A DNA stretch of 64,000 nucleotides from Rosellinia necatrix (lineage: Eukaryota > Ascomycota > Sordariomycetes > Xylariales > Xylariaceae), in assembly GCA_021209875.1 (NCBI GenBank), contig JAGYVD010000005.1, positions 2,542,001-2,606,000 of the forward strand, in the 5' to 3' direction. The translations under genes and the position numbers were made by a program. This document shows positions 33,608-47,913 of this stretch, piece by piece (positions within the stretch are counted from its first letter, which is position 1; the number at the start of each line of letters is the position of its first letter). The notes under the pieces were generated by a model. It saw only the letters and a program-made list of their open reading frames with translations. It was not told where the DNA came from and searched no databases.

Positions 33608-36600
33608 CTTGGACTTGGGCCGGAATGACGCAAATAGGCACGCAGACGGAGCAGGACGATACGACAGCAGACAGCCACCGCTCTCTTATACTGGCTTTAA
33701 GGCCCTTTCCCATCCCGAACCGTCGGGGATAAGTTCAATGCATTCATCAGCACCTGGATCGGGTAATAAGCAGGCCATATTATACGCGGATCAGCGATAG
33801 CTCAGAAGGACCTATTCTCTGGAGGCAAGCTGATACGGGGATTTTGGCTAAATGGATAGTTGGGAGAAAGATTGAGACTGTCACAAGTTGGGAACGGAGT
33901 TGGAGAAGCCAATTGACACCCCCGCAGGGCCCCTTAAGGCTGATTTGGGTGTTTATACCATCGGCGTTATGCAGCGCATCCATACAAGGTATCCATCGGA
34001 TTTCCCCGCCAGCCTGGGCTCATAACTTGACTTTTGGGTCATCATGCTAGGGCCGACTATATGCCATCCAAGGTCTTCTCCGATACCTCTCGACCGAGCC
34101 ATTCCATATTGACCCATTGGCCTCTCCAGGTATCAGGTATCAGACCGCAGCTGAAATGGATAATCATTCAGATGCAACGTATCGTTTCCTTACGCCGTCG
34201 AATATTCTCTTTGCCGTCTATGTTGAATGCACTTAAAAGTACGAGCCAGGTCGTCGGATATGCTACCGGTGCTCTCCGCTTCCAGTCTTTCTGCAACGCA
34301 GAACTTTATATGGTATTACCATATTCGACCGAGCAGCGAATCTAAGGAGGCCATGTAACATACCCAAAGCCTTTGTAGCATCAGTTCGCGCCGCTTATTA
34401 AGGAGTTTTTTTTTCACAATGTTAGCATCTTAAGTCATGAGTGGGGTGACGGCGAGAGGCTCGAAGCTATTCACCCTCCCTCTAACTACCTACAGCAAAA
34501 AACGGGTAAGATAAGGCCCTTTGCGGGTCTTTGCTCTTTAATCAACACATCTCGCAATGAAACAGACGTGCCTAAGGCTCAGCAGAGCTCCGTTAAGAAC
34601 CGGTGGTATTGGGTATCGTAAGGCTCCGTGCTCGAGGAAAATCCCGGATCTAGCCATGAGGGAGGTGGACACCCGCCAGCTTTAAACTCGGAGTTCAACA
34701 CCCACTCTCCCCAGGCTCCGGAAGTTTGTTCCCCAACATATCATTTTCCGTTCTCGCACCCCCCGCATGCCAATGGTTTGAGCACTGGGGTTTCCATGTC
34801 AACGTCTATCTTGGCCGGGCCAGCAAATAGCGACGTAAATCACAGCCGTGGGGGTTTTCATTTGTCACACGAGCTTTGATCACGAAAAGACTAAAAAAAA
34901 AAAAAAGGTTCAAAAACGACACTGTGGTATACAGAATAAAACGACCTCGTTCCGTCTATACTACGTCTGGCGTCCCCAGCTTTGAGATGGAATATGAGCA
35001 TCCTTTCTAACCCAATAGGTACACGCCGTTCAAAAAACTAACCCTCCAAGTCCATCTCAGGCCTATATTGTAAGCCTGCGTCTATTTCTGGTAAATGCGC
35101 GGAGACTTGTTGAGTTCATCTCTGGGGTAGTCAGTCAAATTAGTCAACTATGGTAGGCGCATATTCGAGATGTCAGTTCTAATAACTAACTAGGCTAGCT
35201 ATGTAGTTATCTCTTTTTGCATGTCATTCAGAAGTGATGGACTAGCGTACGTACTGTGCCCCATACTATGGGCCATATGTACACTACCTAGGTAGTGTAG
35301 TTACTTGCACCCTGGTAGGGATAATGGTGCATGCACCAATGGACCCAATGCAGATTAGGTACGTGAACCTCGCGTGTTGACAGTTGCCTTAGCAGCACTG
35401 ATGATGCTAATGCCGGGGCCGCTCATTTCCAGCCTGCCTGCATTATGGCGTGGCACATCAATGCGCAACGATTTCTTCACAACAAAGTACAAACAAAAAT
35501 AGATGGTAGAGGAAAACGATAACCGCTAACTACCCGTTACCCGTTACCCGTCGTCAGCTGTAGTCGCCCATCGTCCGTCGTCCGTCATCCGTCGTTTCAA
35601 AATCGGGAACCAAGCCAAGGACAGACCAAGGACCGACCAAGGAGAACAGACTCCCAGCTTCATCCTCGGCTCGTGCGACGGCTAGACTTTGCAAATCAAG
35701 CCTAGCGCCCCTTCTCGGCGAGAACGAGGCGAAAGGCAGTCGATCAGCACGAATTTTTCTAGAAGCCCAGAAGCCCCACGGGAGTGGCTGAAGGCACCCT
35801 CTCTCACCTTCCTTTGGGGGGCAAGGGTGACTTCATTCCCGGGCTTGGCTTCGGCAATTAACGGGCGAGTCACTGCTGCCGAGGGCCCTGACGAATGACG
35901 GCCGAATTGGAGAAAGCTTGTTTGACCCCTGCACAGAAGAGCCGCACAGCAGTGGTCAGGGGCTCGAAGTCACCAGACAGCAGACAGAGCAAGATCGGCG
36001 AGCCAGCCACGAGACGACGCAAGATGGGCCATGACGGAGGGAGTAAAAAACGGGTGCTAAGTATAGGCACCCTACCGTTGGAACGACATGTACAGTATGT
36101 ATGTATGCCTCTATGCCTGTATAGAGAGAGCACGGACGATATAGATCTGATGCGGGGAATCTAAGAGCGAGACCCATAGCGTGCAAGGTGCGACATTAAC
36201 GGAGGCGGCTAGGGAATAAGAGAAGGGTAATGTGAGGGTAATATGAGGGTAATATGAGGGTAATACAATCAACAGTAGTGGTGGAATCACCTTGGTCACC
36301 ACCAGCCCGCGAGCCCACACACGGAGCTCACCCACAGAGCCCACACAGTTGCCGCACCGCCATGTTGATCTCAACTTGTCATTAGACGACCAGGGCAGGA
36401 CCAGGGCAGGAACAGGACAGAACCAGGACCTCAAAAAAAAATAAGAAAAATACGGCCGATGGTGGAGCTGCACTCCACAAATCGGACCAAGGCTCACGCA
36501 GGCCAGATACTGGCCGCAGCCAGGCCAGTACCACGGTCGAGATTGCGCTGGATGGGGACACCGCCCTAGCCTAGCTGCTGCACAACATGCCAGTTGCTAG

Positions 36601-37377
36601 CCCAGTTGATGCCAAATACGATACTATCGCGTACGTAATGGGTGCGGAGGCGAATGGACAACGCGCCGCCAATGTGTCTACAGACTGTACAGTACCTACC
36701 TACTGTATGTATGTGTACACGACCTGATGGGGGGGCAGGCCCTCACGGCAGAAAGGCAGCGAAACCAGGAACGGGCGCTAACTACGTACTAGGAGGCAAA
36801 AAGCCAGGAGGCGCGCGCGGTGAAAGGGGAGGGGGGTGGGAAACCGAGGCCACGCTATCTGCCTACCCAGGCATCGTATCGTAAGACCGGCGAACTCCTT
36901 GGTGGAGAGAGAGGAGAGGAGAGAGAGGGTACGTTATGGGGAAGCCATGGGGAGGGCCATGGAGACGCCGTGGAGAGAGAGAAAGAGAGAAGGTCATGGA
37001 GATTTAAGTTTCGCCGCCCTCCCTGTTTATTTTTGCCCACTCGAGCTCTTCTCGCCTTAATCATCCCCTTTTAGAGTTCCCGCTGGCTCATAGGATAGTT
37101 TCTCATGATTCGGCGCTCGTGACCAGTCATAGCCTTTCTCCCGGGTTCATCGCGTGACCAAGAAGATATCGACACCCTCCTGTTGGCGTTCAGGGGAAAG
37201 ATTCAACCCGATCGATCTCGCTCCCGGCAGAACGGTAGAGCGATCGTGAGAAAAAAAAAAGACCTTAGTTTTTTTTTTTCCCCTCTCCCCTCCCCTTCCA
37301 TCCGAGCTCCCCCCCCAGGCGCCCGCCAAGGCCGACAAGGAAGGCAGTCGAGGTGGCGAAACGAGTGTCCCTACAGG
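33608..37377. other. Long intergenic region between GMC oxidoreductase and permease
   Basis: About 3.8 kb without a supportable gene. It contains a TGAGGGTAATA tandem repeat near 36225-36265, a degenerate CCGTTACC/CGTCCGTCGT repeat at about 35530-35600, ACCT/AGGT blocks near 35280-35300, purine-rich runs at 36890-36990, and a pyrimidine-rich leader (37265-37320) just upstream of the permease start. Long regulatory DNA or unannotated non-coding RNA is possible. Confidence 0.5.
36225..36266. repeat. Tandem repeat, TGAGGGTAATA unit
   Basis: About three near-identical copies of an 11-12 base unit containing GAGGGTAATA. No function is evident. Confidence 0.8.
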
Positions 37378-39009
37378 ATGTCCGATAGCAAGACGACAGA
37401 CGACAAGGTCGCGGGCCCGTCCCCGGTCCTCTCCGGCCAGGCGTCCCCGGAAGAAACCATCGGTCAGGTCCGGGACCTCACGGACGCCGAGAAGGCCCGG
37501 ATACAGGATGGCGCCGCCCATTTCAACCGGCTCGGCTGGAAGCGGCTGACCGTCGTCCTCATCGTCGAGGCCATCGCGCTCGGTAGTCTGGGTATGCCCC
37601 AGGCTTTCGCGACCCTCGGGATGATCGCCGGCACGATCCTCTGTGTCTTCCTGGGTCTGCTGGCCATTTACAGCAGTTATGTCGTCGGGCAGGTCAAGCT
37701 GAAGTTCCCCCATGTTCAGCATTAGTAAGTAGAAGATCAGTTATTCGTCATTCGTAATTCATAGATCGAAAGCCTTCCGCTTCATCGGACCCCCCTTCCT
37801 CCGGTGAACGGTAGACAAGATAAAGAAAATGAAAACTAACACCGGGTGTCCGTCCCCCGAATAGTGCCGATGCCGGACAGTTGATGATGGGCAAGTTCGG
37901 GTACGAGCTGATCGGTGCCATGTTCGTGTTGCAGCTGGTGTTCCTCGTGGGCTCGCACACGCTGACGGGCGCCATCGCGTTCCTGAACCTCACGGACGAC
38001 GGGGCGTGCTCGATCGTGTTCGGGGTCGTGTCGGCCATCATCCTGCTGCTGCTGGCGCTGCCGCCGTCGTTCGCCGAGGTGGCCATCCTGGGCTACATCG
38101 ACTTCGCGTCCATCATCCTGGCGATCGGCATCACCATCATCGCGACGGGCGTGCAGCGCAGCGAGATCGGCATGGCGTCGGACTGGTCGGCGTGGCCGCG
38201 CCAGGACGCGACCTTCGTCGACGCCTTCATCGCCGTCACCAACATCGTCTTCGCTTACAGCTTCGCCATCTGCCAGTTCTCCTTCATGGACGAGATGCAC
38301 ACGCCCAAGGACTTCGCCAAGTCCATCTGGGTCCTCGGCATCATCGAGATCATCATCTACACCCTCACCGGCGCCCTCATCTACTCCTTCGTCGGCCAGG
38401 ACGTCCGCTCCCCCGCCCTGCTGTCCGCCGGCCCCCTCCTGTCCAAGATCGCCTTCGGCATCGCCCTGCCCGTCATCTTCATCTCCGGCTCCATCAACGG
38501 CACCGTTGTCGGCCGCTACATCCACGGCCGCATGTACCGCGACTCCGTCACCCGCTTCATCAACACGCCCAAGGGCTGGATCACGTGGATCCTGCTCATC
38601 ACCGTCATCACCGTCCTCGCGTGGGTCATCGCCGAGGCCATCCCGTTCTTCTCCGACCTGCTGGCCATCTCCTCCTCCCTCTTCATCTCCGGCTTCACCT
38701 TCTACTTCCCGGCCATGATGTGGTTCATGCTCATCCGCCAGGGCTCCCCCTTCGCCAGGGACAACTTGTGGCTGACGGCCCTGAACGCCCTGTGCTTCGT
38801 CATCGGCCTGGTCGTTCTTGTCGGCGGCACGTACGCGAGTATCGTGGATATCGTAAGTGCTGGGTTCTCATCTCGACTCTTCTCCGCCGTTGCAGAAGGC
38901 AATGTGCAGCCCGCCCTGGGGATATACGAAAGCTAACGATAGATTGCAGATGCACGGCTATACCAACGGCAAAGTCCGCGGCCCCTTTTCGTGTGGCTCG
39001 CCCGCATAG
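37378..39009 (+). CDS. AAAP-family neutral amino acid permease (Mtr-like)
   Basis: A proton-coupled plasma-membrane amino acid transporter of the Aa_trans family, close in layout to fungal Mtr/N-type neutral amino acid permeases. Exons are 37378-37724, 37865-38852 and 38950-39009; phases agree; 464 residues. A polar N-terminus of about 55 residues (MSDSKTTDDKVAGPSP) precedes about eleven membrane segments, beginning WKRLTVVLIVEAIALGSLGM. FAYSFAICQFSFMDEMHTPK, a typical family motif, lies in the middle. The last exon encodes only 20 codons (HGYTNGKVRGPFSCGS). The coding part is GC-rich with strong third-position C bias, unlike its neighbours, suggesting high expression. A long pyrimidine tract lies upstream of the ATG. 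Confidence 0.93.
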
Positions 39010-39543
39010 TCATTCCGATACCTACCCAGGCAGTCAAGTCGTGTCTTTTAGAGTGGGGAATTCGGGTAATTCGATGTCGGAAGGGCGCGCCCTGCGATGC
39101 CTCACTACATCTTCAGTTCCACATTCCTAACCTGGTAACCTGGACGCCTTAACCGACATCGGGTACCCACGGATCCAGTTATTGTAGCTATAGTTTGACG
39201 CCGGTCATAGGCCGGGTATGATGTTACGGGAATAGATACGCACGTAGTATTGTAGCGATGAGAAAGTGAGGTACTTCATGTTACATGATTGTATATATAT
39301 AATTTTAGTTTATGAACTTTAGCTGTTGCTCTCGTGACATCGTGGCTGATGACATGTAAGGATATCATGAGCTAGAGAGGGAGCGCCGCTTGTGCCTCAA
39401 TGATGTTGAATAGTATACTCTTTAACTCTTATTAAAGGTTCATCTTCAATCTATACCTAGAATAGTGTTTCGATATAAGCGTCGGACGATGGATGTTGTA
39501 TTCAATCTGCATTCTAGATCAGCAGCTTAAAGTCTCAGCATCA

Positions 39544-39579
<36 letters not shown>

Positions 39580-42500
39580 GTCCTGAGCCTGACATATGAG
39601 GCAGCCTGCGGCGTCTACTTCCAAAAAATGCTAGCTAAGAGCGTGGAAACTTTAACCCAGTTATTAGATCTCGAAGGTGGTTGAATATAACATTCGTTAG
39701 ATAATGATTACGGAGCCAGAAACGAAGTGCTGGTGAAGTGGTACCAAGAAGTGGTAGGACTTGCGGGACCTAGGACTGAGCGAAAGGAGAAACAGCCTAC
39801 CTGCCTGTCTATTGGATGCAATACGGGTATCAGGAACACCCCTTCACTCGGTTATCTCGGTTTCCGTTGATACGAGTCGGAATTCTCTAGCCAATGAGAT
39901 CACAAGAGCGCTCCGGCGCGCAATAGGACGAGTAAATGAATGATTAGCGTGAAAACGAGAATAATGCTTCGACCCTGATAGAATGTAAACCCGTCCAACC
40001 TTCATGAAGCAATATTGTGTGATTTATTATAGAATTGCTGTCACCACTTTAACATATACACGTACCTGCTCCCACAGCCCGCGTTCAACTGCCGTCCTGC
40101 AATACTTCATACGACATAGACTCTCGAATTCTGGCTTGTTATGCACTCCGATACTAGAGGTAGAAAGGATAGGGAATATCTGGAGAATTGCACGTCATGG
40201 TGACGCTGCCGCTCAGCCTTATTCAGGTTGCACACTCTTTGTCAACTGTCTATCGACCGTGCTGTTGTAGAACTACGCCACAATATAAATGCAACCCAAT
40301 TTCTTTTATGGACACAACACAGTGACCATACTGAAGACATTGGACGCAAAAAAATCCGGATCACTGATACAATACCAAAATGATTTGCGGAGTGTTTCCG
40401 GGGTGTGTCGGGGGAAACCAATATGTATTCCATTCTCTCGATCACTCTAGGACCGCATCTTATCGACCAGCATTCCTCCCCCTTACGGCGTTAGCTTCTA
40501 TGACAAAAAACTGGTCTACACAGCGCCAGGCGGCAAGAGTGTCTTATGGCTCGTAATGGTAGCAAGGCTGGCGTTTTGATGTCAAGAGGCGTCAGTTTTA
40601 GATGTAGGAGTCGTTAGTGCTGAGATGACGGAATCATAAGCCACATAAAATTCCTTATGCTCCCATCGTCGGATCTGAAATGTCAGCCCCCGGCGCATAT
40701 CCTGTGGGCATTCGACTCATATAAGCCGTGTCACCATCATTTAGCAATGTAGCCCGAATACAACTTGCCAACACACGCGTTTTTAGGCATACATATATCT
40801 CAATCTCAACCCCCGGGCCGATAACCTATAACTTGGTGTGACACAATTTTACACAATCCGATCCTTCCACAAGGGGAATCGACTAATCATACTTCAAGAA
40901 GAGACCAGAACAGTCGCGAAGTGTATCATGTTTCCGTGGCTGACCTCACCTGTGCTACGCCGCTGGGGCCGAAGCTGCGCAGATCAGAAACTGGGAAGAG
41001 CCTGGGGCATGATCCGTCAAGAATCTCGGAACCGCGGCTCGGTCCATCATGAGTGACGAGGATTGACATTATAGTAGTATTGATGATAAGTCTTGAAGGA
41101 GGGTATAAGATCCTTGCGTCAGTCCCCTTTGAAGGAGCCTCGCGTATGCGAAGCAAGGCAGACTATGTCAATGTAATGGTTGTATTCTAGCAATTTCTAT
41201 AGTATATATCAGGAAAGGTCAGCCAACACCTGTATGTGTGATGTTACTCAGGCGGCAGACGGGAGCAAGGTTGCTGATGGAGTGGGAAGACCGAGGACCG
41301 TACCACCCTTTGTGTTTGATCTCACCGTTTGAATGCTCCATGAGGATGGCTAGTCGCAGAAGCGACGGCCCAAGGCCTGTGGAGACAGAAGGTCCTCATA
41401 TAGGTGGAGGATGGCGAGTTTATTATTATTTTCGAAACAATTCTGGACCTCCAACCTTTCGATGGGAAGTCGGGGTCGGGATAGGCTCGGCATACCGGAA
41501 TCACGAGACTATTGTCGTACTAGGTGGTGCGAGATTCTCACTTGGTTCCTGGCGGAGCGAGGGTTGTGCAGAGCATATGCGATAGCCACCAGCTGCACAT
41601 AAGACGTATAGGACATATGAGAGGGAGGTACTCAGCATTGGGATTGAGCCCCCGCGGCTGGGGGTTCAAGAGCACGATAATGCTACCGTGTAACGGGCTA
41701 GATTCGCGAATAACGGCAATAAACCCCCATGTGCGAGAAATGTAAGGGCAGCAGTTTGCTCGAAATTTCAAATAGATGCTGCAATCAGCGACGGCCAAGC
41801 GTGCTCAATGGCCTTCGTGCGACCATCTTTTTAACCTATTGACAATTATGCTCCTGGGCGAAGAGTCCGATAACCTAACGATATAGTTCACTCGTTTGGC
41901 AGCTGGAAAGACCAATGACAGAAAACGATACGAAAACGTTAGTACTTCCGTGAACTGGCTGGCGCGGTCACTTCGAGCGGAAAACTCGCTCGGCATCGCT
42001 TGCGTCCCCTTCTCGTTGGCAAGTATCTCCCGATTTTTGGCCCAAGACGTGTCGTCACGAAATGGTACCTCGATGCTACCCGAGTGTGCATTGGGCTAGG
42101 CCGATATCTATGTAGTGAGCCCCTGGTGGCAAATTGACCTGATCGTCGCCATAAGGCTATATTGGCTAGCAGTTGGCAGTCTCGCGAACTGCCAAGGCGC
42201 GCGCTCATGGATAAGCGAGGCTCGGAAGATCCAATGGCATGGGCAGGCGAGGGTGGTCGAACAAGCTTGACGCTAAATGCGGAACACGCACACCAGTCCA
42301 CGACGTGTTTCAACGACGCACCCTCGACGGCATGTCATTGCGTGCTGAACAACCACCACGAAGCTCGTTAGGAACGCCAATAGGAAAACAACGGTATATT
42401 ATCCCAGAAGCGCTAAGCGAGTGCCGCTGTCATCCTTCCCTGTGTCACCTGCCGTGCTGGGATGGCTGCGACGGGCGAGTAGGGCAGTGAATGGGTTAAA

Positions 42501-45500
42501 ATAGCAGAACTCTCTGCAGCCAAGGTGAGGGTACAGACACGCCTCGTTGCCGGATTTGGACGCGAGGTGACTATGAGGCAGTGCGAAAACAGTATTTGCC
42601 CGCCTCCCCTGGCTCCGCCATCATAACATAAAATCATCGATAATGACTGCAACTGATGGCAAGGGCAAAAGTGCGGTGCTGGGATGCTTAGAATCTTTAG
42701 GGGCTCAAGGCATAGATGTGAGCCTACGCCTAATGCCATGTTTAACGAGAAGCATCAGAACTATGTCCCCACGGCACCGAGATGTGCTGATCGGTTTACG
42801 TCTCGGCAAACACCGCGGAAGCGTCACTAGTAACTTCACTAGTAACCTATCAATTGTTTCTTCTGAGATGTCGCCGTGCCCCCATCCCATACCCCGCGCC
42901 GTCGTGGTAGTAACCAGAAACCACTCATAGTGTAGATGACCTAAGTTCAGGGATTAATACTAGGTTGGCTGGTAAGCTTGTAAGAGATGTTCTCCGCGAT
43001 CAAACATGATAGCATGGGCGTGTTCTATGGATAATCTTCAAGCTAACGGATGCCTTATTGATGGTGCCGACCTGAACGGACACATAATCTTCGGACTTAC
43101 TGGCAATGGCACAGCTATAACCAGTGGTGCGGTGGTTTCTTTTCCTTGATTTACCTGTTTGGGGGCGTGGAAGGATACAGCTGATTGTGGGGTGAAAGCC
43201 ATTGGGGGCACAACCCAACCTTGCAGGACAAATATATCTTCAAACAGACATAACGAAGGGGCCGAACAGCGGGTGAGGAGACAACGATGAGAGTGCTGCG
43301 AAGTTTTATGCACGGGGGCACTTTTGTTCCTCTGTTGGAAACCTACGAACTTGGCCAGGTTACCGATAGTAGGCAACAACAATACATCGACGGCGTCGGG
43401 AATAGGGGCCTGATCGAGAGGAGCGGAACCTGGCACAACACCACCATGCAGCTCGAACCGGTAGCGTCGCATTCTTGATCGGCATCACGGGGGTCCTCAG
43501 AATCTGGATTGCCACCGGGAATCTTGAAACATTGATTCCCTATTTGCTGGGCGGCATTATCCTTATGTCACCTGGCAGGACGCATCGCCGCGACGAGACG
43601 AATACCTACTTGTCTGTACCCATAACTGCTTCCTCCGGAAGGCGGTCCCCGTCTGGAGCGGGTTTCAAGCAAGACTGACCGAGTCGCCGGATTTCCCGCC
43701 GGCCCAGCTAGATGGCATGGACATATAGGAGGCTGGTGTTGTTGCGCACAATAGAAGAAGCAAGGCCGGGTTCCTGTCCCTCAGTAGGCGTGGCCAGGCG
43801 AGCGAGTGAAGGCAGCTCTGGAAGCAACTTTACATTATCCGAGCTTACGGAAGCGTCCGGTCACGTCGGCGAAGAGGTATCTTACTACCCCCATGCTGCC
43901 AATCATCCGTTGCCAACCATGCAGGCGAGTGTGTGATCCTCCAGCTGGTATAGGGTAGATGCGTCAGTCAGTCCAGGGGAAGTACCATGCATTTCTGGTG
44001 GCCGTGTTCCCTGTTGCAACCGAAGGAGAGGGTGGCAGCGCCACGTGTGACGATACAGTACCTACTTGTTCACCGTCGAGCACAGCTCGGCACGAAGCGA
44101 TGCCAACGAGAATGGGAACGTGTGTATACGTAGCAGCAGAGCTTGCCATATCGATATACGCTGACAGGCGCCGGCATGCCTCGACACGCCTTGACCCGTG
44201 TAGTGTATGTGAAGACAAAGAAAGGAGATCATGGTTGCCGGCCGTTGGTGGCGTTGGGTCCTTGGAAGGTGATGAGGGCTTCTAGACTTCGTAGGTCACC
44301 TACCCACCCACCTCAACTTAGACAGGTATTTACCGGCTGGGTATTAACTTTGGTACGATGAGAGGTATCATTAGTAAGTATTATCTACCGTAGATTATCT
44401 GCCTACCTAAGTGTATGGATGCGTAGGCAGTACGATGCGGAATGCATAGTTGGTTAAACTCAAAATTAATGCGCGGATGCAGGTACCCTACCTAGGTATT
44501 CAGCAGTCTACCTACCTATTTCGCGTGGAGGGACATATGCTACAGAGCATGCTGCTCTTCAGCACCTGCCCTACCTCCAATCTCCAATGACCACCACCTC
44601 CTGCCGAGTAAGCCGTCCACCCACACGACACGTTGTAGGGAAATCCTTCTGTGGACTGGTGGAGTCGGGGCGGCTATGTACATGGGCATTTCTTGAAATA
44701 CTTACATCACCTGCTATGGTGGGTAACGACCTACTCCTGCTAGGTGTTGTTCCTTCAGCTAGGTATGTATTCTGGTGATTGGTCTTTTTTCATCTTCTAT
44801 TCTAATCCCACCCAAACGTTACTCCTGGCCCTAACAAGCCTTCTCTGGAGCCGGTTGGACAGTCGGTGCTAGCCAGCCAACCACGCAGCGAGTTCGACGC
44901 CAACTACACTATAGTAGCCATGGGGATGCTGCACTAAATTACTTCACGCTCAAGAACAATTTACTCCTCACGTCTACAAATTGCTCTAGTCAAGCGGTAG
45001 TATGTACTGATTATCAAAAGATTGTGCTCGTATTGCCATGTGCTGAACAACAAATGGGCCTGTACCGGCCTTTTCTGGGCATCGGTCGGTATTGACTGGG
45101 CTCCCATCATGGGGGACGATCACACATGGTGGAGGCATTAGACATGGTGGTGGTGGTGGTGCTGGTGGTGATTAGACCACACTTGGACAGACATACATAC
45201 ATAGTAGTAAATAGTAATCAATCAGCACAGACACTCAATCCTATAACGAGGAGCAAGGATGATACCAGTAACCTAATATATGCATGTGTGGATCAAAGCT
45301 GTTCGGTCCAGGCGCGGTTCAAGAACACTTTCACGTTTTATTTTATGCTTTCAACTTCCCTTCTTACGCGTGTCAAGCTCTAAGTTCTAGAAGTATGGGG
45401 AACAATGCGGCGAGTAAGACAAAGCGTGATACCCAGCAACCTGCGCCGTCAAATGCTGTTTGGTGGGTCATATCAGCTGGATACTTCCATCAGGTTGTGT

Positions 45501-47913
45501 TCAGAGAAGATTCCCAGAATGCCTTCTTCTTTAGGGTCTCAGCAGCTCCATTAACCGTAAATGGTCAGCTGCTAGCTCGCTCCAGGCTTGGCTTTGCACC
45601 ACTGCTATTTGGCCCCAATCTATCTTAGTTTCGTACTATTGGATGACACCATATTGATTGGGACATGAACTGGCTGCCTCTTCCCTACTTGTATCCCTCT
45701 ACAGACCTAATTTATTATCATCTTCAAGGTTTCTCCAGCTCTGCTCCTTTTCCTTTTTCTTGCCGGGCCTCACCTCTACGGGCATTGTGAAGTGAACTAT
45801 GAGCTTATTAAACGTTGTGTATGAGGTTTGAATCCTGGCCTTTACCGAACAGAGCTAACGAAACCTGGTGTTTCTGACGCTACAGAGGTAGTAGATAGTG
45901 TAGAAGTCAGCCGAGCCTACTTGTATATGTATCTACATTAATAAGGAGGTCGGTTACCTGATTACCTACCTACTTAGGTGGCCCGAAATTTCCATAATTA
46001 GGTACCTACCTCCTTGCTAGGTGTACTACGCTGGTAGCATCTGCAACCAACAAGCAAACCCTTACTTACATGGGTTAACTTCATGGGGCAAGAGGTACAC
46101 ATGGTACGCAGTGTAGATATATGCTGTGGTCTCAAGTGCGTTGTGCATAGTGAAACATTCCCATTCAACGGTCCTTACAAGCCATGGCAGCTAAACAAAT
46201 AAAAATAAATAAATAAAAAAACAACGGAAAAAAAAAAAAAGTAAGAAAGAACAAATAAAATCACTGCATCTTAAGAAAGCTACCTGTGTAATTAGTAGTA
46301 GGCCCTACCTATTGTCTACATGGAAATCAGTTGTCCTTAGTTACCTTGAGAGAAGACGTAGCAGGGATTACGGGGGGAAACGAGAGATACATATTTTAGC
46401 AAAGCATACTTGCCTGGGTAGGTGCTTCCCACCGAGCTACGGTAGATACTACCTAGGTACTTAAGTATTTGGGTAACTACGATCGTGGAATGTGTGTGGA
46501 ATGTGTGGTGGCCGACATATTTAAAGTTAGGTAGCATTTGCTGGATTCATACAAGTTGTGGGTGATCTCTATTATACGGCTGCATTACTGACGTAGGTAT
46601 GGAATATTAGAGTCTCATTTGACCTGCAGATTGAGATGATCTGGACTTCTATCACTGGGCAGCTTAGCCAAACCGGTTGCGGTACCTAGGTATCAGCACC
46701 ACCATTTGGATCAAGTTGATATCTTTTCGTTCAATAGTCCAATACACTAACATGGTAACTACTACTTTATAAGACGGTACCCAAACCAGCATGTGTGTTG
46801 TTCATCATTGGCAGGGAGCTATCTCGTCGAGGTGACCTACCTACCTACCTAGGGACCTAGCTGCTGCTGTGTCCTCCTCTACCTAGCAGTGTGGTATAAC
46901 TACCTGGTAAGTTGGAGGAATAGGAATATTTATGTAGCACACCACCTACCCAAGGTATCCTTGACGGCGTGTACCGCACGGTGTTTAAAGGCGTCCAAGC
47001 GCCAAGTTATAGGTGATAATGGCCCCAATCTCAGATACTGTGGGGCTTTACCGGGGAGACCACTAGGGACGATGTGCTGCGACGCCGCATTTAGGACGGT
47101 CTCCACCAGGGATTGTGCTACCTCGTAGGTACCTTGTGTACGCCGACGGGTACTGCTCTGTACATGGGTGGTGGTCGCTTGAGGTTGCCCGCACCCGCGC
47201 TTGTTCGGCTTCAAACCCCCATCATCTCCTTTCTTACACACTACCTACATACATAACAGAGCTGCCGTACTGATCAACGAGCGTAACACTGCGTGCGCAT
47301 CGCCTTGTCCCGAAATACACAACAACCCGACGTTTCCAACGTGCGTGCGCTTCGTATTACGAAACTAGCCCTCCCGTCCCCTCTGCAGCCACCGATCCGC
47401 CGCCGCAGCTGCGCAAGGCTGACTTGCTGCCGCCATCGCCAATCCCGCCGTTGGAGGGATCCCCCATGTCTTGTCTGCGGCACCCGGCAGCATCACCAGG
47501 AAAAGGAAAAGGAAAGGAAGCGGGAACTGGGACGGGGACCAGGAGAGACGGTCTGCTGCGGGAGCGTGGTGCGATCCACCCACTGCTGCGCGTCCCTTGA
47601 AGCTTGGATTGGACCTGGATTGGATTGGTATTATAAGACCCCAACCGATCCCCCAGAGCCACAGGTGGAAGGAGAGGGAGAAGAAGCTATGCGGTCCGTC
47701 CCCCCCCTCAAACCTAAAGTTTCTTCTGGAATTCACGTGCTGCCTTGACTTGTCTTGAACTGTCTTGTTTTGCCCTGCCGCATCCTGGCCGCTTGACCCT
47801 GCGCCTGTGCCTGTGCATGTGACGTGCACGTCGCCTCCCCTCTCCCCCCGACTGAGCGTCGTCCTCCGCCTCTCTGCTTCTTTGTCTCGTGTTCCGACAC
47901 GCTGTTTTCGACC
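39010..47913. other. Nearly 9 kb without a supportable gene
   Basis: Both strands contain only short, uninformative open frames. Features seen: a (TACA) microsatellite at about 39546-39580, ACCT/AGGT palindromic blocks at 44290-44520, 45960-46025, 46430-46460, 46685-46695 and 46840-46860, A/T-only runs near 46195-46245, and a GGT-rich stretch near 45140-45170. The part 41-44 kb has moderate GC but no coding character. No tRNA or 5S gene was found. It could be decayed sequence, regulatory DNA for the HSF gene, or non-coding RNA genes. Confidence 0.55.
39546..39580. repeat. (TACA)n microsatellite
   Basis: About eight to nine tandem copies of a four-base unit in the 3' flank of the permease gene. 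Confidence 0.9.

Noticed and set aside
34034..34345. 103-residue frame upstream of the permease
   Set aside because: No recognisable features; similar to other chance frames in the gap.
41640..41700. GGGTTCAAG word and GC stem resembling a tRNA fragment
   Set aside because: The arms do not form a cloverleaf.
41238..44285. Cluster of 60-145 residue frames on both strands
   Set aside because: No family signature, no splice-compatible joins, overlapping on both strands; likely chance.
45810..45850. GGTTTGAATCC word resembling a tRNA B box
   Set aside because: No matching A box, acceptor stem or anticodon arm could be drawn around it.
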